DNA of 64,000 nt from Andrena cerasifolii (GCF_050908995.1 NC_135119.1:21047001-21111000); one strand, 5' to 3'; positions 35,831-48,779 are shown, numbered from the stretch's first letter. Notes: a model not told the origin generated them from the sequence alone. Translations and numbers: made by a program.

Positions 35831-37005
35831 ACTTTACAAAAATTACATAAGAATTTACTTAAAAAAAAAAAAACAGATAGGTATAAAAGTAATTCCTTTT
35901 AATCATTCTACCGCAGCTAAAGAGCTTTTTCAACATATTATACTTCACTTCTACAAACTCATGACATACGTAAAAATCAATTCACTTTAAATAAAAAGTA
36001 CTTGTTTTTAACCTCTAGTAGGATAATTTACCTTGCATCGATATTGACTACCTGACATATTAGGAAAAATATACGGATCTGGCGTGTCTAAATATATCCT
36101 CGGTCGATTTAGAAGCTCTTAACGCTATTGATCCACGCGGATCTTCGCCAATCTCATTTTAATGGATATTAACGCGAAGAACTGTTCCCTGTTCGCCAAA
36201 GCAACCATCGCGATCAATTCTCCAGAATGTTTACGGGGTGAGGCCGAGATCGCAATGAATATTAATGCGAGCAAGTTTTAGCGGAATAGAAATATCGACG
36301 TCAGTCTCTGGTGACTGCGGGCTGGTTTGAATGAAACTAACGTCGCTGGGAACTTGAGGAATATAAATCGAGCTAGCCCGAGGAGGTGAATATGGAAAAT
36401 GTTTCTCGATACTCCGCGGCGCTGATATTCCCTAGAAATACAGTCCGTGTATTGATATTGACATTGTGGATCCTTGGCCGAGTTCTGGGATCTTTGAAAC
36501 CACCCTCAAATAACAGCGCTGCCAGTATGCGCTAAGTTTAAATTTCGTTAATTAAAACGGTTGAGCAGCAAGCAATTAAGTGGTCCACTGTTAAAAAAAG
36601 CCTGCTTTACATTCATACGGAAAGACGAAAAATATCAGTACCTTAGCAATTCTAAGCTTAAGGTTTGACAGCAACGATAGAATATAAAATGATTCTTTTA
36701 TCGAATCGCTAATTTGTTTTTGTTAAACTTTAAGTAAGGAGAAGAAAGGGAAGGAAGAATGTTAAAGTATATCGAAGTAATGAGAGGAAGAGCCTTATTT
36801 TCCGTTTCTATTGGTAGGATTCAAGCATTTAAATTACACTATTCGAACAGAGATATTCTTCTGTTATTTCTGAAGGTTAAATGAAATGGTAATGTATATT
36901 GGTCTCGTAGTCTGGTGCTGGTAGAATTGTTGTTTAAAAGCAGACGAAGTTGTAAGAACGTCTAACAAGATTTTCGTAGAGGTAGGGGAAAGTGTATTTG
37001 CCGTG
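35831..37005. other. Gene-free AT-rich stretch
   Basis: No frame of note, no repeat pair, and no RNA gene was seen in this AT-rich part. Confidence 0.5.
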
Positions 37006-37114
37006 AATTATTATTATTATTAAACTTTGTTGCATAACACAAGCAGAAAACAACGAAAAGAAAGTAAACAAAGACAAAAGCAAAGGCGAAGTTCAGTCAG
37101 GGACTGTTTTTCAA
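37006..37114 (-). mobile_element. 5'-truncated non-LTR retrotransposon 3' end, copy 1
   Basis: Read on the minus strand it runs GTTGAAAAACAG, CTGAACTTCGCC, a T/C-rich part, TTGTGTTATGCAACAAAG and then TTTAATAATAATAAT. It aligns with the minus strand of 41883-42000. A short simple-repeat (TAA)n tail after a CAATAAAG-like word is typical of some insect LINE 3' ends. Only the last 0.1 kb is present, consistent with strong 5' truncation. No reverse transcriptase is visible. Confidence 0.55.
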
Positions 37115-37118
37115 CTTA

Positions 37119-37330
37119 AGGGGTTATACCTAGTCAGGCGGCCGAAAAGAGACGAATATTTGTGAATTTTTTTGAAGAAGCGAAAGCGTGTATTTTTACA
37201 AAACTTTTTACGCTTAAAAGAGCAACATTTAAAGAACGTTTGGTAATTTTTTCGTAGAAAAATATTTACGTTTATAATAAAGTAACAACCGACATCCAAG
37301 AAGCATTTTTAATTAATTTGCTTTTGCGGT
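37119..37330 (+). mobile_element. Single end of an 'AGGGGTTA' family element
   Basis: TA followed by AGGGGTTATACCTAGTCAGG starts exactly where the LINE-like fragment stops. The aligned LINE copy at 42000 reads CAACCTAACC at this point, so this element probably entered at that TA. The opposite terminal repeat was not found within the next kilobase, so the right border given is arbitrary. Confidence 0.4.
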
Positions 37331-37754
37331 GAGCACTGCCATTCGGAAGCAGATTACCTAAATTCAAAAAACAAAAAAGATTTCGTTAGTATATTAACGT
37401 ATCCTCAGGTGGACGGAGAGAATTTTCCGAAATATTAATTTAAAACAAAGCGGCGAATATTTACAGTTGAAATCCTGATTTCTTTCGCGTGATTTTTGTA
37501 CGAAGAAATTGGAATTGCCAGTTGTTTGATTAAAACAGCTCCCTCAGAAACGTAAAAGTGCGCAGAAAAATGTTGAATGCATAAGTAGAACGTCTGCGTA
37601 AGTAGTACAAATCGAAATCGGTCAGCCATTGAAGAATACAATGACGCAAGTGATATAAAAGTATCGATATATTTTATTATTGCACGCTTCCTTTCAGGAC
37701 CTAGATTTTAAAACTAACAAATGTCATAATTATGTAATTTTTTCTGTGTTTCAG

Positions 37755-37813
37755 GTAAGATACTTCACTCGAGAATTTGAGTAGTGCATAGAGCTAGCAT
37801 CGTTGAAAAATGG
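37755..37813 (+). other. Candidate splice-bounded exon or recursive splice site
   Basis: TTTTTTCTGTGTTTCAG ends at 37754, a good acceptor with polypyrimidine tract. It is followed directly by GTAAGA, itself a donor. After 59 bases comes ATGG and then GTGAGT, a near-perfect donor, at 37814. The 59-bp segment has stops in front of its ATG (37810-37812), so it would suit a 5'-UTR exon carrying a start codon at its 3' edge. The alternative is a recursive splicing (ratchet) site with its companion exon, as in long introns of insects. No coding product can be named. Confidence 0.35.
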
Positions 37814-40800
37814 GTGAGTGCTTTTATTTCCTTACTGTTGCTGTATAACATTCTGATTTGAAGTTGTTGCATCTAGGTTTACAGATATTTTACTGAAAAA
37901 ATTCTGTTTGTTTCGTTCGATTAACTATGCGTTGGGTGTAAAGCATTCCCCAAGCGGAAAGCATTTCAAATAAACGCTACGTGTTTTTCAGCGAATAATA
38001 GGAAATGCAAAAGTTATCGGGTATAACGTTAAAAAAAAATCCGGTTCCCCACTTTTGTGGCTTCGCCCTTCCACCGTCACGAACAGCCCGTAAAATCGTG
38101 GAATATATTACCGGCAGAAAATTTCAGGAAAAAAATGCTGCGGAACGAAACTTCTGTGATTTAATTATTATTTGCTCTCTTTTGTAATACAGTTTATTTA
38201 GTAAGTCAACGCTTGCCTTTGTTCCTCCGTGATGCATTAGCAACTCGCAAACAATTCATTATTATAAGCCGCAAATAACAACCCAATACAAAGATACGTA
38301 TCTCGCTGAATACAATTAAAAAGCTGCGTGACTTTTACACACGCCCATTACAAATCGTCATACATTATAAATCGCCGTGCACCGTGTAGAAAAGCATTCA
38401 TGGAAGTCCAACGAACTATTCAAGTCCGTTTTAATCGGCATGAATAATTAATAAACCTCCCGCGGTCCAACGACGATGCATTATGTCGTATCCGCGTGTC
38501 ATCGTTATTAAAACGCGTACGATGAATTCCAGTTACGGAGTTGAATGCTGGGCTGACGCAGGTCCTGAATATTCCCCGATAATTATTGCGAATTTTCACT
38601 GTGCAGTGCATCGAAATCCATCGAGTAATCGATAGTTCCGTTGAATTTTATATTCGATCGCGAGGAATCAGTTTGCGCGGTAATCGCAGGATCCCGCGGT
38701 GTTTTCTAAGCTTCCCGCTGGAAGCTGTTTCAGCCGCGAAGAAAGGACTTTTTCCCAGCGCCGTTTCTACGCAGCTACACAGTGTCTGCCATAACTCGAG
38801 TCACTGCGCGCCATTTTTTTCAGCGCTATGACGCCGCGACGGCTCGTAGTAATTCTGTGAAATTTAAACAGGAAATTTTATTCTCGGTATCATACTCCAG
38901 CCGGGCGTCTGATTAAAACTGGCCAGCGGTCACCTCGTTTTATGAATATTAACACCCGCGTCGTACCATGCCCGCGATGATGGTCAGTCTGTGTCAAATG
39001 TGGAGGAATTGAGAGTGGCGGACGTATCGATTCGGATATGGTACAGTGGGTGACGATGTATAAATAAATATATTAATAAATACCACCGTCAAGAATTAAT
39101 TACAATTAAAATGAATCGTGCGGTTTGCTTTGTACGTGCACGTCTGCCGGCTCTCATTATCGATTCATGTTTTGTAGCACTCATTGAAAAGGAACACGTT
39201 GGTCATTTTATTTCTACCGATCATTCGGTTATGTTTAATTAATATTGACGTATAGAAAAGCTTGCATCGGTTGAATTGGATGCCGCGGTTCAAATCGGAT
39301 CAATATGGCGGCTGGTTAGTTGTTTACTAATTCAGATTATGCTGCAGGTACTTACTCGTGGATTTCTTTTTTGGAAAGTCAGTTATTCTGTCAATTAGCG
39401 TGGGTCTTTCAGTTTTCATTACAGTATTATCTTTGAAATTACTCGGGCTTTCTCTACAAGGACTCTTCAATAAATTGTATTACGAAGCGATTCATCCATT
39501 GATGATTTCGACGGTTTTGATTTAAATACAATACACTCTTCTCCTCAATGTATCATTGTATCTACAGTAGCCACTTTTTTATCTGTAACGATTAAATAAT
39601 AAAGTTGTTCGAGCATCCTCCACCTTGTGCATTTGCGCTACAAAATCCAAGCTTCAGAATGTCGATGTTTCATATGCAACGCCTTTTAATGAAACCTCTC
39701 CACCTTCAATTAAGCAGCCAATACGCTCCCAGGCAGTTTCAATCGTCGTTTCATCCAATTACAACCGCCGGCCATAAATCCCTTGTATTTTCTTCCGTTC
39801 ACTCGGCGAGGCAGGAAAAATAAGAGGTAAATTCAATCGAACTATTTTCAGCCGAGGTATTATCGCGTATAATGAAATTCGTTTGAAATTTATCGCGCAT
39901 TACGAGCTCAAGTTTCTCTTTGTATATGACACACATACGTTCACTGGCTCGTCTAGTTGTTACCGCAAGCTTTATACCCTCAAACGCTCAACAAACTCTT
40001 CACCGCGTGGTACTTTGTTTACTGAAACCTGCAACAACTAACCCGTTAATAATCCTTCTCTTTTATGTAGCACAATAAAGTACCATATTTGCAGGAATCA
40101 TTCAAAGTTTCAAACGAGCCTAATTTATTCTTCCGTCTACTCTAGTTACCTCTGACTCGTTCTCTGACTGATTAAAAATTCCCGTAACTTCCAATTTCCC
40201 CGCATCAGGCTCCCTACTTTTAGGATAGCCTTTTGATTATTTATCGAATTTAAGATTCGCTACCAGGGATAGTCTGTAAACTTTATCCAAAATAAATACA
40301 ATATTTCATTTAAAAAATCGAATATGACCACAGAATGTTGGAGACCATAAGATTCTAGGGAAGTTACTTACCCAACATATTTTTTCAGTGACGTTTCTTC
40401 GTAATACCAGCGAAAAACAAGAAATTTAGTCCGAGAATTAAACTGCAACAACTCACCCTTCATCCTACTATTGAATCGTTGCTATAGTAGTTTTTGAAAC
40501 ACACTTTTCTGTACACAATTTTCCACGTACCACTGCCATTCACGTTCCCACTCTACCTGACCATCGCGCACCACTATTTACATTAAAGGAAATCAATTTC
40601 CTTGCACCCCGTTGGAAACGAATCGCCAACGATCGAGGCTCGTTGCTCGCGGCCGTTTCTCCGTTTTATTAAAATTCAACCGATGAAAGTGCATTTGCTC
40701 CGCTCGAGGGTAGCTGTTTGCCGGCAGATCGGATCGCGTGTAATCGCAAAATGGATGCGCATTGACCGGGAATCCGACTTTCCAGCGGAGCGTCGCTTTC

Positions 40801-41486
40801 AATTAAGCGACTCGGGCCAGGCTTCGTAGCCAATTCTCATTTCGGCTAATTACCGCGACTACCGTGTATAAATTCGTGAAATCCTCGCTCGCCGTCGAGC
40901 CACGCTGGGGGAAGGCAAACACCGCTGAAGTCCTTTCGATCGGCCTGATGAAGCTTTCCTCCCAGAGGCCGGTTCTTCATTACCCTTCCGTTTCCTTTTT
41001 CGCCCTCCTTTCGTTTCTATCCGCCCCTCCCTGTATTTGTCTTTTATCATTAGCCCGTTTCTTCGTTCCTCGCCGCGGTCCCGAATAAAGTGAGGTAATT
41101 TTGAAAAGTCTTAGAGGCTCGTAATCAATCTTCTATCCGTGTTTTCCCCTTGATTCCTCTTCTAAATATTTTCCTCCTCTGTCGGTCAAGTTTCTTTGAA
41201 CGGGTAAACCAGATGGTCTGCTCCTCTTTTAGGAAGTTCGTTTTTAGTTTTGTTGGAGAAATTCGAGTTGGGACCTATATATCCTATAGTTTCTGTTTCT
41301 GTTTTGAAATTGCTGATATTTTTGCAACGTCGATGCATTTTACATGTAGCTTTTAGTATGTTATTCAAAGTTTTTCAGTGTGAAGCTCTTTTCGGATAAT
41401 ATTCAGTAGTTCTTCTTCATCTAGAGAAATAGTAGTTTATGTTTAACTAAAGAGTTCAAGTTTCGCTTCTTTGAAACTTCGACCTA
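37814..41486. other. Gene-free stretch
   Basis: Mixed AT-rich and moderately GC-rich sequence (40600-41080 richer). Frames such as 38586-38831, 40602-40829 and 40864-41088 have counterparts on the other strand and no recognisable domains. No element with borders was found. Confidence 0.45.
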
Positions 41487-41882
41487 ACAAGTAAAAATTC
41501 AGTTATAGGGAATAGAGTTTCCCGATTTGGAATATATATTTTTAAAGTACTCATAGTAACTAAGAAATCCTGAAAATTATATCTGCAATGGACCTATTTT
41601 ACTCATGTTATTAATAATATTCAATGTAGCCTCAAGGCGTATGCGAAAAAGGGCAAAATCCTCTTATTTAAGAATAATTGGCTAAAACCTTGCATCTGTA
41701 TGTTTTATGTGGTGCTGAAGACCGAATATGGCGTTATTGTTTGTGTAAAAAAAATTCCTAAGGTAGATCTTTTAATAAAAAAATCGTTTTGTGGAGATAA
41801 CTAAAAAAGGAAAGGCCGGAGAATTTTTTAAATATTTTTTTCGGATTACTCTTACCAATTATTTTTATAAATTTTATAAACA

Positions 41883-42000
41883 ATTATTATTATTATAAAG
41901 CGTCTTTATTGCACAACACAAGTACATAAGCAAGAAAAGAAAGAAAGAAAACAGAGAACTGCAAAGACGAGGTTCAGTCATAGGCTGCTTTTCAACCTAA
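41883..42000 (-). mobile_element. 5'-truncated non-LTR retrotransposon 3' end, copy 2
   Basis: It lies in the loop of the large palindrome and aligns with 37006-37114. On the minus strand it reads GTTGAAAAGCAGCC, CTGAACCTCGTCTTTGCAG, a T/C-rich stretch, TGTGTTGTGCAATAAAG and ends in TTATAATAATAATAA. The CAATAAA word and short (TAA)n tail suggest a polyadenylation signal and LINE tail. The copy is about 118 bp. Confidence 0.6.
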
Positions 42001-42358
42001 CCTAAACTGGTTATGAATTGGTATCTTGCCCTATGGGCCCAGATGTAGCCCTGGGAGTTAAAAACAGGTTAAAATGGATTTTGAAGTAAATTGGTACGAG
42101 TAATCCGAAAAATATATTTAAAAAATTCTCCGGCCTTTCTTTTTTGAATTATCTCCAAAAAAGAACGATTTTTATTAAGAGAACTACCTAGGAAATTTTT
42201 TTACCCAAACAATAACGTCATATTCGGATTCAGCACCACAAAAAAAAAACGTACAGATGCCAGGTTTTAGGCAATTATTCTTAAATAAGAGGATTTTGCC
42301 ATTTTTCGCATACACCTTGAGGCTATATTGAATGTTATTGATAACATGAGTAAAATAG

Positions 42359-42554
42359 TGTGGGATCAGGACCCCCCCCCCCTCCACCCCATAAAATAAA
42401 AGGGAGCCCGGACTAAGAGACCAGAGAGAGTCGGCGTAGCCGTGATGGCAAACGCGACTGATCAGCACGCGGGCGACTCGGGTTCGATCCCCGACGCCCC
42501 TGACTATCTTTTTCCGTGGTTTCCGAACACGTAGGAATTACTACATCTATTCCT
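42359..42554 (+). mobile_element. tRNA-derived SINE insertion
   Basis: It interrupts the right arm of the palindrome. The left flank AAAATAG (42352-42358) and right flank ACAATAG (42555-42561) are a near-perfect short duplication, and the unbroken left arm supplies the empty site. The middle has a tRNA-like half: GTCGGCGTAGCCGTGATGG resembles an A box, and GGGTTCGATCCCC is a textbook B box inside a T-arm TCGGG/CCCGA. It lacks a full cloverleaf and has a C-run at its 5' side, so it is a SINE or tRNA pseudogene-like repeat rather than a working tRNA gene. Confidence 0.65.
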
Positions 42555-42616
42555 ACAATAGGGTCCATTGAAGATATAATTTATTCAGGATTTCTTAGTT
42601 ACTATGAGTACTTTAA

Positions 42617-42756
42617 GGGCAGTATTCTCAGTCGCTACTTATTCTTAAGCAAATACTTTTAAGCATTCGGCATCCTTTACTAGCTATTAGGTTAGTAGAG
42701 GATGCCGCAGGCTTAATCATTTGCTTAAGAATAAGTAGCGACTGAGAATACCGCCC
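42617..42756. mobile_element. PIF/Harbinger-like MITE with TAA duplication
   Basis: A 140-bp element with 38-bp terminal inverted repeats: the left starts GGGCAGTATTCTCAGTCGCT and the right (minus strand) starts GGGCGGTATTCTCAGTCGCT, the only mismatch being at the fifth base. TAA flanks both ends (42614-42616 and 42757-42759). The intact sequence in the left arm of the host palindrome has a single TAA here, proving the insertion. GGGC tips with a TAA duplication fit PIF/Harbinger. Confidence 0.9.
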
Positions 42757-42814
42757 TAAAAATATATATTCCAAATCGGGAAGCTCTATTCCCTCTAAGT
42801 GAATGTTTACTTGT

Positions 42815-45800
42815 AAGTAGTATGGGACAACGTGTGGTCAGGCATGGAAATAATTTCTAGGTAATGTGACATCGAATTCATGCATTCTTCTTTGAAACAC
42901 TGGGAGCTCTGAAACAGCTTTACAGAAATTGTACAAAAAATTATTTCTAATAATTTCCTGTACCACATGTTATTAGTTCGATATTCAACATAAATTTCTA
43001 ATTTGGAGTATTTATAATTAACATTGAAGGTCAAGAAGCACACAAAACATACACACCTTCCAGTAAATATCCTTCACATAAAATAATATCTCACATTCTT
43101 CCCACATTATCTGTCACACTTCCCTCCCTGCTTCGCTGCACCTCGACACTCTCGACAGTTACTTCAGCCCTCCGCGTAAGACGTTAAATTTTAAAAGCGG
43201 TACAAATCTCACGAAACTCAAGGGGTCAGCTTCAAACTGTAACAAAACAGAAACTTAACCAGAAGCTCGGCAACGGTCCATTTACATCGCAGCAGATCGC
43301 AACTAAATACACCAGTGTCAGTCGCTCCACCGAACGCGGACCGCGCCCTTTGCCCTCCCCGTGCCCCGCTTCCTCCGCTTCCATGGCACACCTGGAAACG
43401 GAACGATCCAGCTAAGTAAAAAGTAGAATGCCTCTTCACTGATTTTCATGCTATTCATCTGGCAAAGTTCGCCACCGCGCAGCAACGGAACCGGAGAAGT
43501 AGAGCCATTCCGAACAGTTCAACAGAACCGCGTTCCCCACCGTCGGGGGAGTTAAATCTTCCTTTTTTTTTTTTGCACTCCCGTAGTTCTTTCGAGCTAT
43601 CCTTATGTCCGCCCTTCCCCCCTCTATCCCCGCAGCCTCGCCCCCGAGACTCTGCCCCTCTGTCGGAGCTATTTTAATGGCAGAAATAATGATTGAACAT
43701 TACGGTAACGGTATTTAACTTCTCCCGCACCAGCGGCCGCCAGATGGGGGGAGGGGGCGGATGGCGAGCCGTTAGAGATGAGAAAAGTTGAAATGGGAAA
43801 TGGAATTGGATGCATAACCCTGCTGGGCGGGTAGGGGTGCAAGGAAAACCTGAACCGCGCCGGCTCGCTTTCTTGCTTTCCAACCGTCTTCCTCTCTTTA
43901 TTCTTGTCTGTCACCTTGCATCAACCCCATGGATCTTTCTCCGGTTCTGATCCTATCCACCCTCCCTCTTTCGTCGTAACTGCGCCCGTTCCTGTTCCGC
44001 GTTCACCACGATCCTTTTGACTTCCACGAACGACGATCGGCAACGTCGTTACGAATCAGCGGGGTTTTCTAAAAGGTGGTGCTCCGTTGGATATTCGACA
44101 CTCGACCGTGGCGCTAGCGACGTACGAAATGTTTTACTTGGTACATTTGTGATGAGGGTTCTGGAGGGTTGTGTTGTTGCTTATGGAGGGATATGTAGTT
44201 TGGTGGGTGCTTGTAAGTGTTGTTCGACAGGGCGGATTTAGAGAGCGAGTGTATGTTGTATTTGATTAAGTTCAACTGCCTGTTTTAAATTGCTTTGAGA
44301 TGTTTTTTGTTTGTCTGTTTTTTAAGTTTCTCAGGCTAAACGTTTCTGGGGGATGGTTGTGAAGTTAGAGAGGAAGTTGATAGACGGGACTTTGAGGTGA
44401 ATATTGTTTATAAAGTGATATTAATGAAACCTGGGATATACCCAGTGTATGTCGATGCGAAGTAGGAAATCGAAAATTTAAATAATTGAGTAGCACCGGA
44501 ATGTTAGAAGAGAATGAGATTGAGTGGGTACGGCTGTTTTCTTCGACCTGCGATTTTAATAGAACTACAGTTGCACATATTGGAAAGTATTATTCTATTT
44601 AAGCAAAATTGCAAGATCTTGAAAACTGTTTATTCTTTTTGTGTAAGAGAAATGAGTTTCGTTCAAAGTATTTCTGGAGATATTTGCTTGTCATATTTTA
44701 TATGCTTGACATACCTCATATTTCATCACATTCCGCTGCCCTATTTCCATTCCCTACGCTCCACAAATGTTTAATCCTATAAATATTAAAGGAGGAGCGA
44801 TGAAATTGTGAAACTTCGTTAGAAGCTAAGATGAACAAAAGGGTGTTCTTCAGTTTGAACTTGCAGTGGGGGTTCTCGAAATGTTGGAGCTGCTGTGAAT
44901 TTCGAGTAGCTGCCCTCGCTGTCGTGAAAACGCTTGCTTTAAACGTGGTTTGATTTTAGGTAACTTGATTACGGTAGTATCTCAGAAATGTTTTGATAGT
45001 GGAAAATATTAACTCTATTAGAGCAATGTTATTATAGCTTGCAGTTCTGAATACTTTTGAAAATGTTCGTAAGTCAGGGAATGTAATTAGCTCCACCACT
45101 GTAATAATATCTTAATATAGGTACGTGCTAGCAATTCTCCCATCGCGACGTAGAATTCTGTTCTTGTTTTCAAAGATAGCAACATTTGGTACACGTGCTT
45201 TTAAAATAACATCTCTTGACGCGAACGCTGCATTGATGCTTCATTATTTTCAGATGAAAATTTATACTGGCGAGAGGAGCCATTTCCATTACGAAAAAAT
45301 TATTCGGTAGTGCTTGCTGACGTTTTAGATGACAAACAGCATTACTACGGACTGCTACAACATTCCTCTCGACCCTTTTTGCACGTGAGTTCAACAGAGT
45401 TTGCAGGGTTTCACAGTATGCTCTTAACAAAGGTTTAATTTTTAGTGGATTCAAATATAAAACTATACATTTTCATAAAAACCGAAAGATGGCAGATGAA
45501 TATATTCAAGGAAATTGGGAGACATGATAAGCGAGGGAGTTACAGAATTTTTAAAAGAAAAATTCATATCAATCATTCAACAGTAGATAAAACTTGTGTA
45601 AAGTTAAAATTACAGAGTAAATTTAATTTTCCTAGAGTGTGGATGTATCTGACAATTTAAAATAATTGAGGTTCTCTGTATAAGAGTCGAATAATATTAT
45701 TATTGGAGTTCGGTAGAAAATATTGAAAGAATAGACTTTTATAATTATTTTAATTCTAATTTCCTTGGATTAATTCGCACGACTGAGAAGAAATTTGTTG

Positions 45801-48623
45801 CACGAAAAGAATTACATTGACAGTAGCGTGCATCGATATTTAATTCATTTATGTCTCTTGGATTTTGATATAATAATTGTTCGCTTGTCAGGTATCTGGA
45901 GATGAAAAAAGTGCACAGTTCAATGCGGTTGTAATTATCGTGTAATTATAGAACGTATTCAGTTGGAATTAACTTACTGTTTTTCCTCTCCGCTACTTCC
46001 GCTCTCTTTTTCGTTCCTCCATGCTGGTTAAACTTTTATCGATAATCCTGGCTGCTGTCTGCACCCTCTGGGTGGTAGTACTACTTTTAAGTTTAACGAA
46101 GGTTAATTGAAAGAACTGGCAGGCGAAGAAGAAGTTATTTACTTGATTCTTCCTTGAGATTTTTTCCTCGAGAATCCTGATTTCCAGCTGGATGATATAG
46201 AATTTTAAGGAACAATGGATAAATTAGCAATTTGTAACTCGATATTTCTTCCTCACTTCGCAGTGAAGAAGAAATCAGAGGGAAGGAATGAATGCAATTT
46301 AATTCTAGTATGAAGTTATTCGAGTTCTATGAAAGTATCACCGTTAGTTACAAGGTAAAATTGGTTTATGAAAACCGTTCGTTACAGCAAAGATTTTAAT
46401 AATATCATAGGGGTAGGAATTTTCTGCAGAACCAGTTATTTTTCAAGAAGAAAGTATAATCCAATACTTATTTTTTTAAACTGTATCTTTACTACAGATT
46501 CTATTATTCCTATCAATTTTGAAATTTATATAGGCCACTAATTCATGTAACTGCACGCTTCTACTTTTGTATCCGCTTTTAAAAAGCATGGGAATACAAA
46601 TTTGAGAGATAGATTGCCTATTCAATTTTTCTATTGTACTATAGACAAATATTTTATATTACATTTATTTGTTTAATTATATTTTTCACGAATTCTTGGT
46701 GCAACACGAATTTATTGAAAATGAATGTGATAAGTAATTTTGATAGTTGTATTAAAACTTAATAAATTCATAAACCTAATAATTCAGCTAAGTATAATAC
46801 AAAAGAAAAACAGTTATATGGAATTACGTTGCGTATTATAGTCTATTACTAAACAATTAATGATGTAAATGAAGAAGGTACGGATATTTCGTGTTTCCCT
46901 TTGTAGAGTGAACGATTTTGCACGGTATCTCTTGCACGTACGCAAACTTCGTTATTAAATAACTATGCGCATGTAATTAATCGCTAGGGTGACCGATTGT
47001 TATATTAGTCTGCGAACTCCGTCGGAACTTCGGTACAAGAACCTCCCTCATGGGAAACGCTTAATATATTGTAGCAAAAACCATAATTGCGAACACTGTT
47101 AGCAAGAACGGGAGGATAAATTGGATACGATATTTCATTCTGCAAATTCAGCTGGCCAAACGTTCGCGAACAGCAATTTAGAACATTAAACGACACGTTC
47201 CACATATTGCTTGAAAGCTTTTCATGCTTTCGTCGCCTATAGGTATGTCCCAAGAAATCCATGCTTTATGGAATTGAGAATAATAGATCGGTTTATGCGA
47301 TAATAAAGTATTGCCTGTAAAGTTGTTCTTGTATTTTATATTAGATTTGTGGAGTTCTGAGCGGGATTGTATAAAACTTTCAAGTCAAATCCAACTATGT
47401 TCTGGGAAACACTTGTTTTTAATTGAATTTTTAGTAAAATTAACGATTTCACATTATTCGGAATAAATACATTTCTCTTTTTACATTTTAAATATATATA
47501 ATAGTTTGGAGCTGCAATCGAGTCCCGATAACCCGAAGTAGGCGGTACCAAAGAACTCGAATTAAGCTGAATAAAAATCATTCCTGATTTTATTGCCGTA
47601 AGTAGATTATAATAAATGAAAATCCTTCATTTAAACAATTTTGTATGATTTCATTATCGTCGAATCATTTTAACGCTTCGACGTTCTTATTTAGCACCTC
47701 TTCTACTTTCCGTTTACATATTTCTTGCTAACTTATACAACGAACAGCATGACACTGAGAAACTAAATATAAGAAATTCTCATATCCTCTACTTCCAAAC
47801 TAACAAAACTGTTCCTGAGACATAAGGTACATCATTAAATTTTGCACGTTATTTTTTAACTACCCTGTAGGTTCGAATAAGCATGATTCCGTCTCACTAT
47901 GTCAACAAGAGTAATTGACATACCTCACACATCGCCAGCTCTTCTTCAGAATATGATCCCCAAAAATTCAATTACACGAATTAAAAATTGTAAGGAAATT
48001 GCGAGGAAACTCGAAAATTCGTTTCCCTCAAACTATCCTCCTAAGTATTACCAAAAACTCCTGTTAGCTCTAAAGAGTGATAATTAAAATACCATAGACT
48101 TCACTCGACTTTCCTTTGGCAAATATCTCACGCTGCGCAGATTTCACACCTACCGCGGCGAAGGATGTGCAATCGTAAGGGATTTTTGCGATTACCACGA
48201 AGAAAGAACAAGTTCGGTGGAAGTAATTAATCCTGCAAGTCCTCCCCTAGATTTCCACTCGTGAACTTCGTGGAAACTTCTATTCAGCGAGTTCCTTAGC
48301 TAGGCTTATACACGCTCAAGGCAGCCGACCCTTCGCAAATCCGCTTCACACGGCCCCGCATTAATTACATGCACGCGCCACGGAGTATCATTAGCTGCTG
48401 ATATCTTCAGACAGTCCCGGGAAAGGCCCTCGAACTGTACAGTCGGCGCGGGAACTTGGCGGGGATTAGTTTAAACCCTCTCTCAATTCTCGATGCCTGA
48501 CCTAATCTGACGGTTCGGGCCCTGTCATATCAATTATTTTCGCATTTGAGGGAGGAGCGGGTCACGTACCTTCCTTAAATGGACTTTCCTTAACGATACT
48601 GTATACGACCCCTACAGCTGACA
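42815..48623. other. Long gene-free stretch
   Basis: 5.8 kb without a credible gene. 43300-44060 is GC-richer, with overlapping short frames; the rest is AT-rich. Frames at 44514-44774, 45170-45454, 47005-47262 and 47336-47581 show no family signal. An acceptor-like TTTGATTTTAG|GTAACTT lies near 44960, weaker than the one at 37754. No transposon borders were recognised. Confidence 0.45.
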
Positions 48624-48779
48624 TACAGGGTGTCTCGGTTAACTCCAGCAGACAGGACACTCTGTGCTCTGTAGCCTTTCGTCCACTGTCTTCGCAGCCT
48701 CGACCTCAGGCGAGACGAATTAACAGCGTGCAAGTAGATGACAGCTTTGACTACTTTAAATATTAATGAATGCGTATTA

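Larger units (their letters stand above)
41487..42814. mobile_element. Large palindromic element invaded three times
   Basis: The left arm (41487-41867) and right arm (about 42084-42814) are reverse complements. Tips share ACAAGTAAA, followed by AGGGAATAGAG, then CCCGATTTGGAATATATATT. Further in, GTACTCATAGTAACTAAGAA, TAAGAATAATTG and AATTCTCCGGCCTTTC-type words pair. The right arm is longer only because of two insertions (42359-42554 and 42617-42756), and the loop holds a LINE-like fragment (41883-42000). Without them the element would be about 0.87 kb. No coding frame remains; target duplication is unclear (TA left, AA right). Confidence 0.85.

Noticed and set aside
42425..42505. tRNA gene
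   Set aside because: A good B box and T-arm are present, but the D and anticodon arms do not form a full cloverleaf and the segment lies inside an insertion with flanking duplication, so it is a SINE head.
48624..48660. ACAGGGTGTCTCGGTTAACT, resembling a transposon tip
   Set aside because: No inverted partner or target duplication was found nearby.
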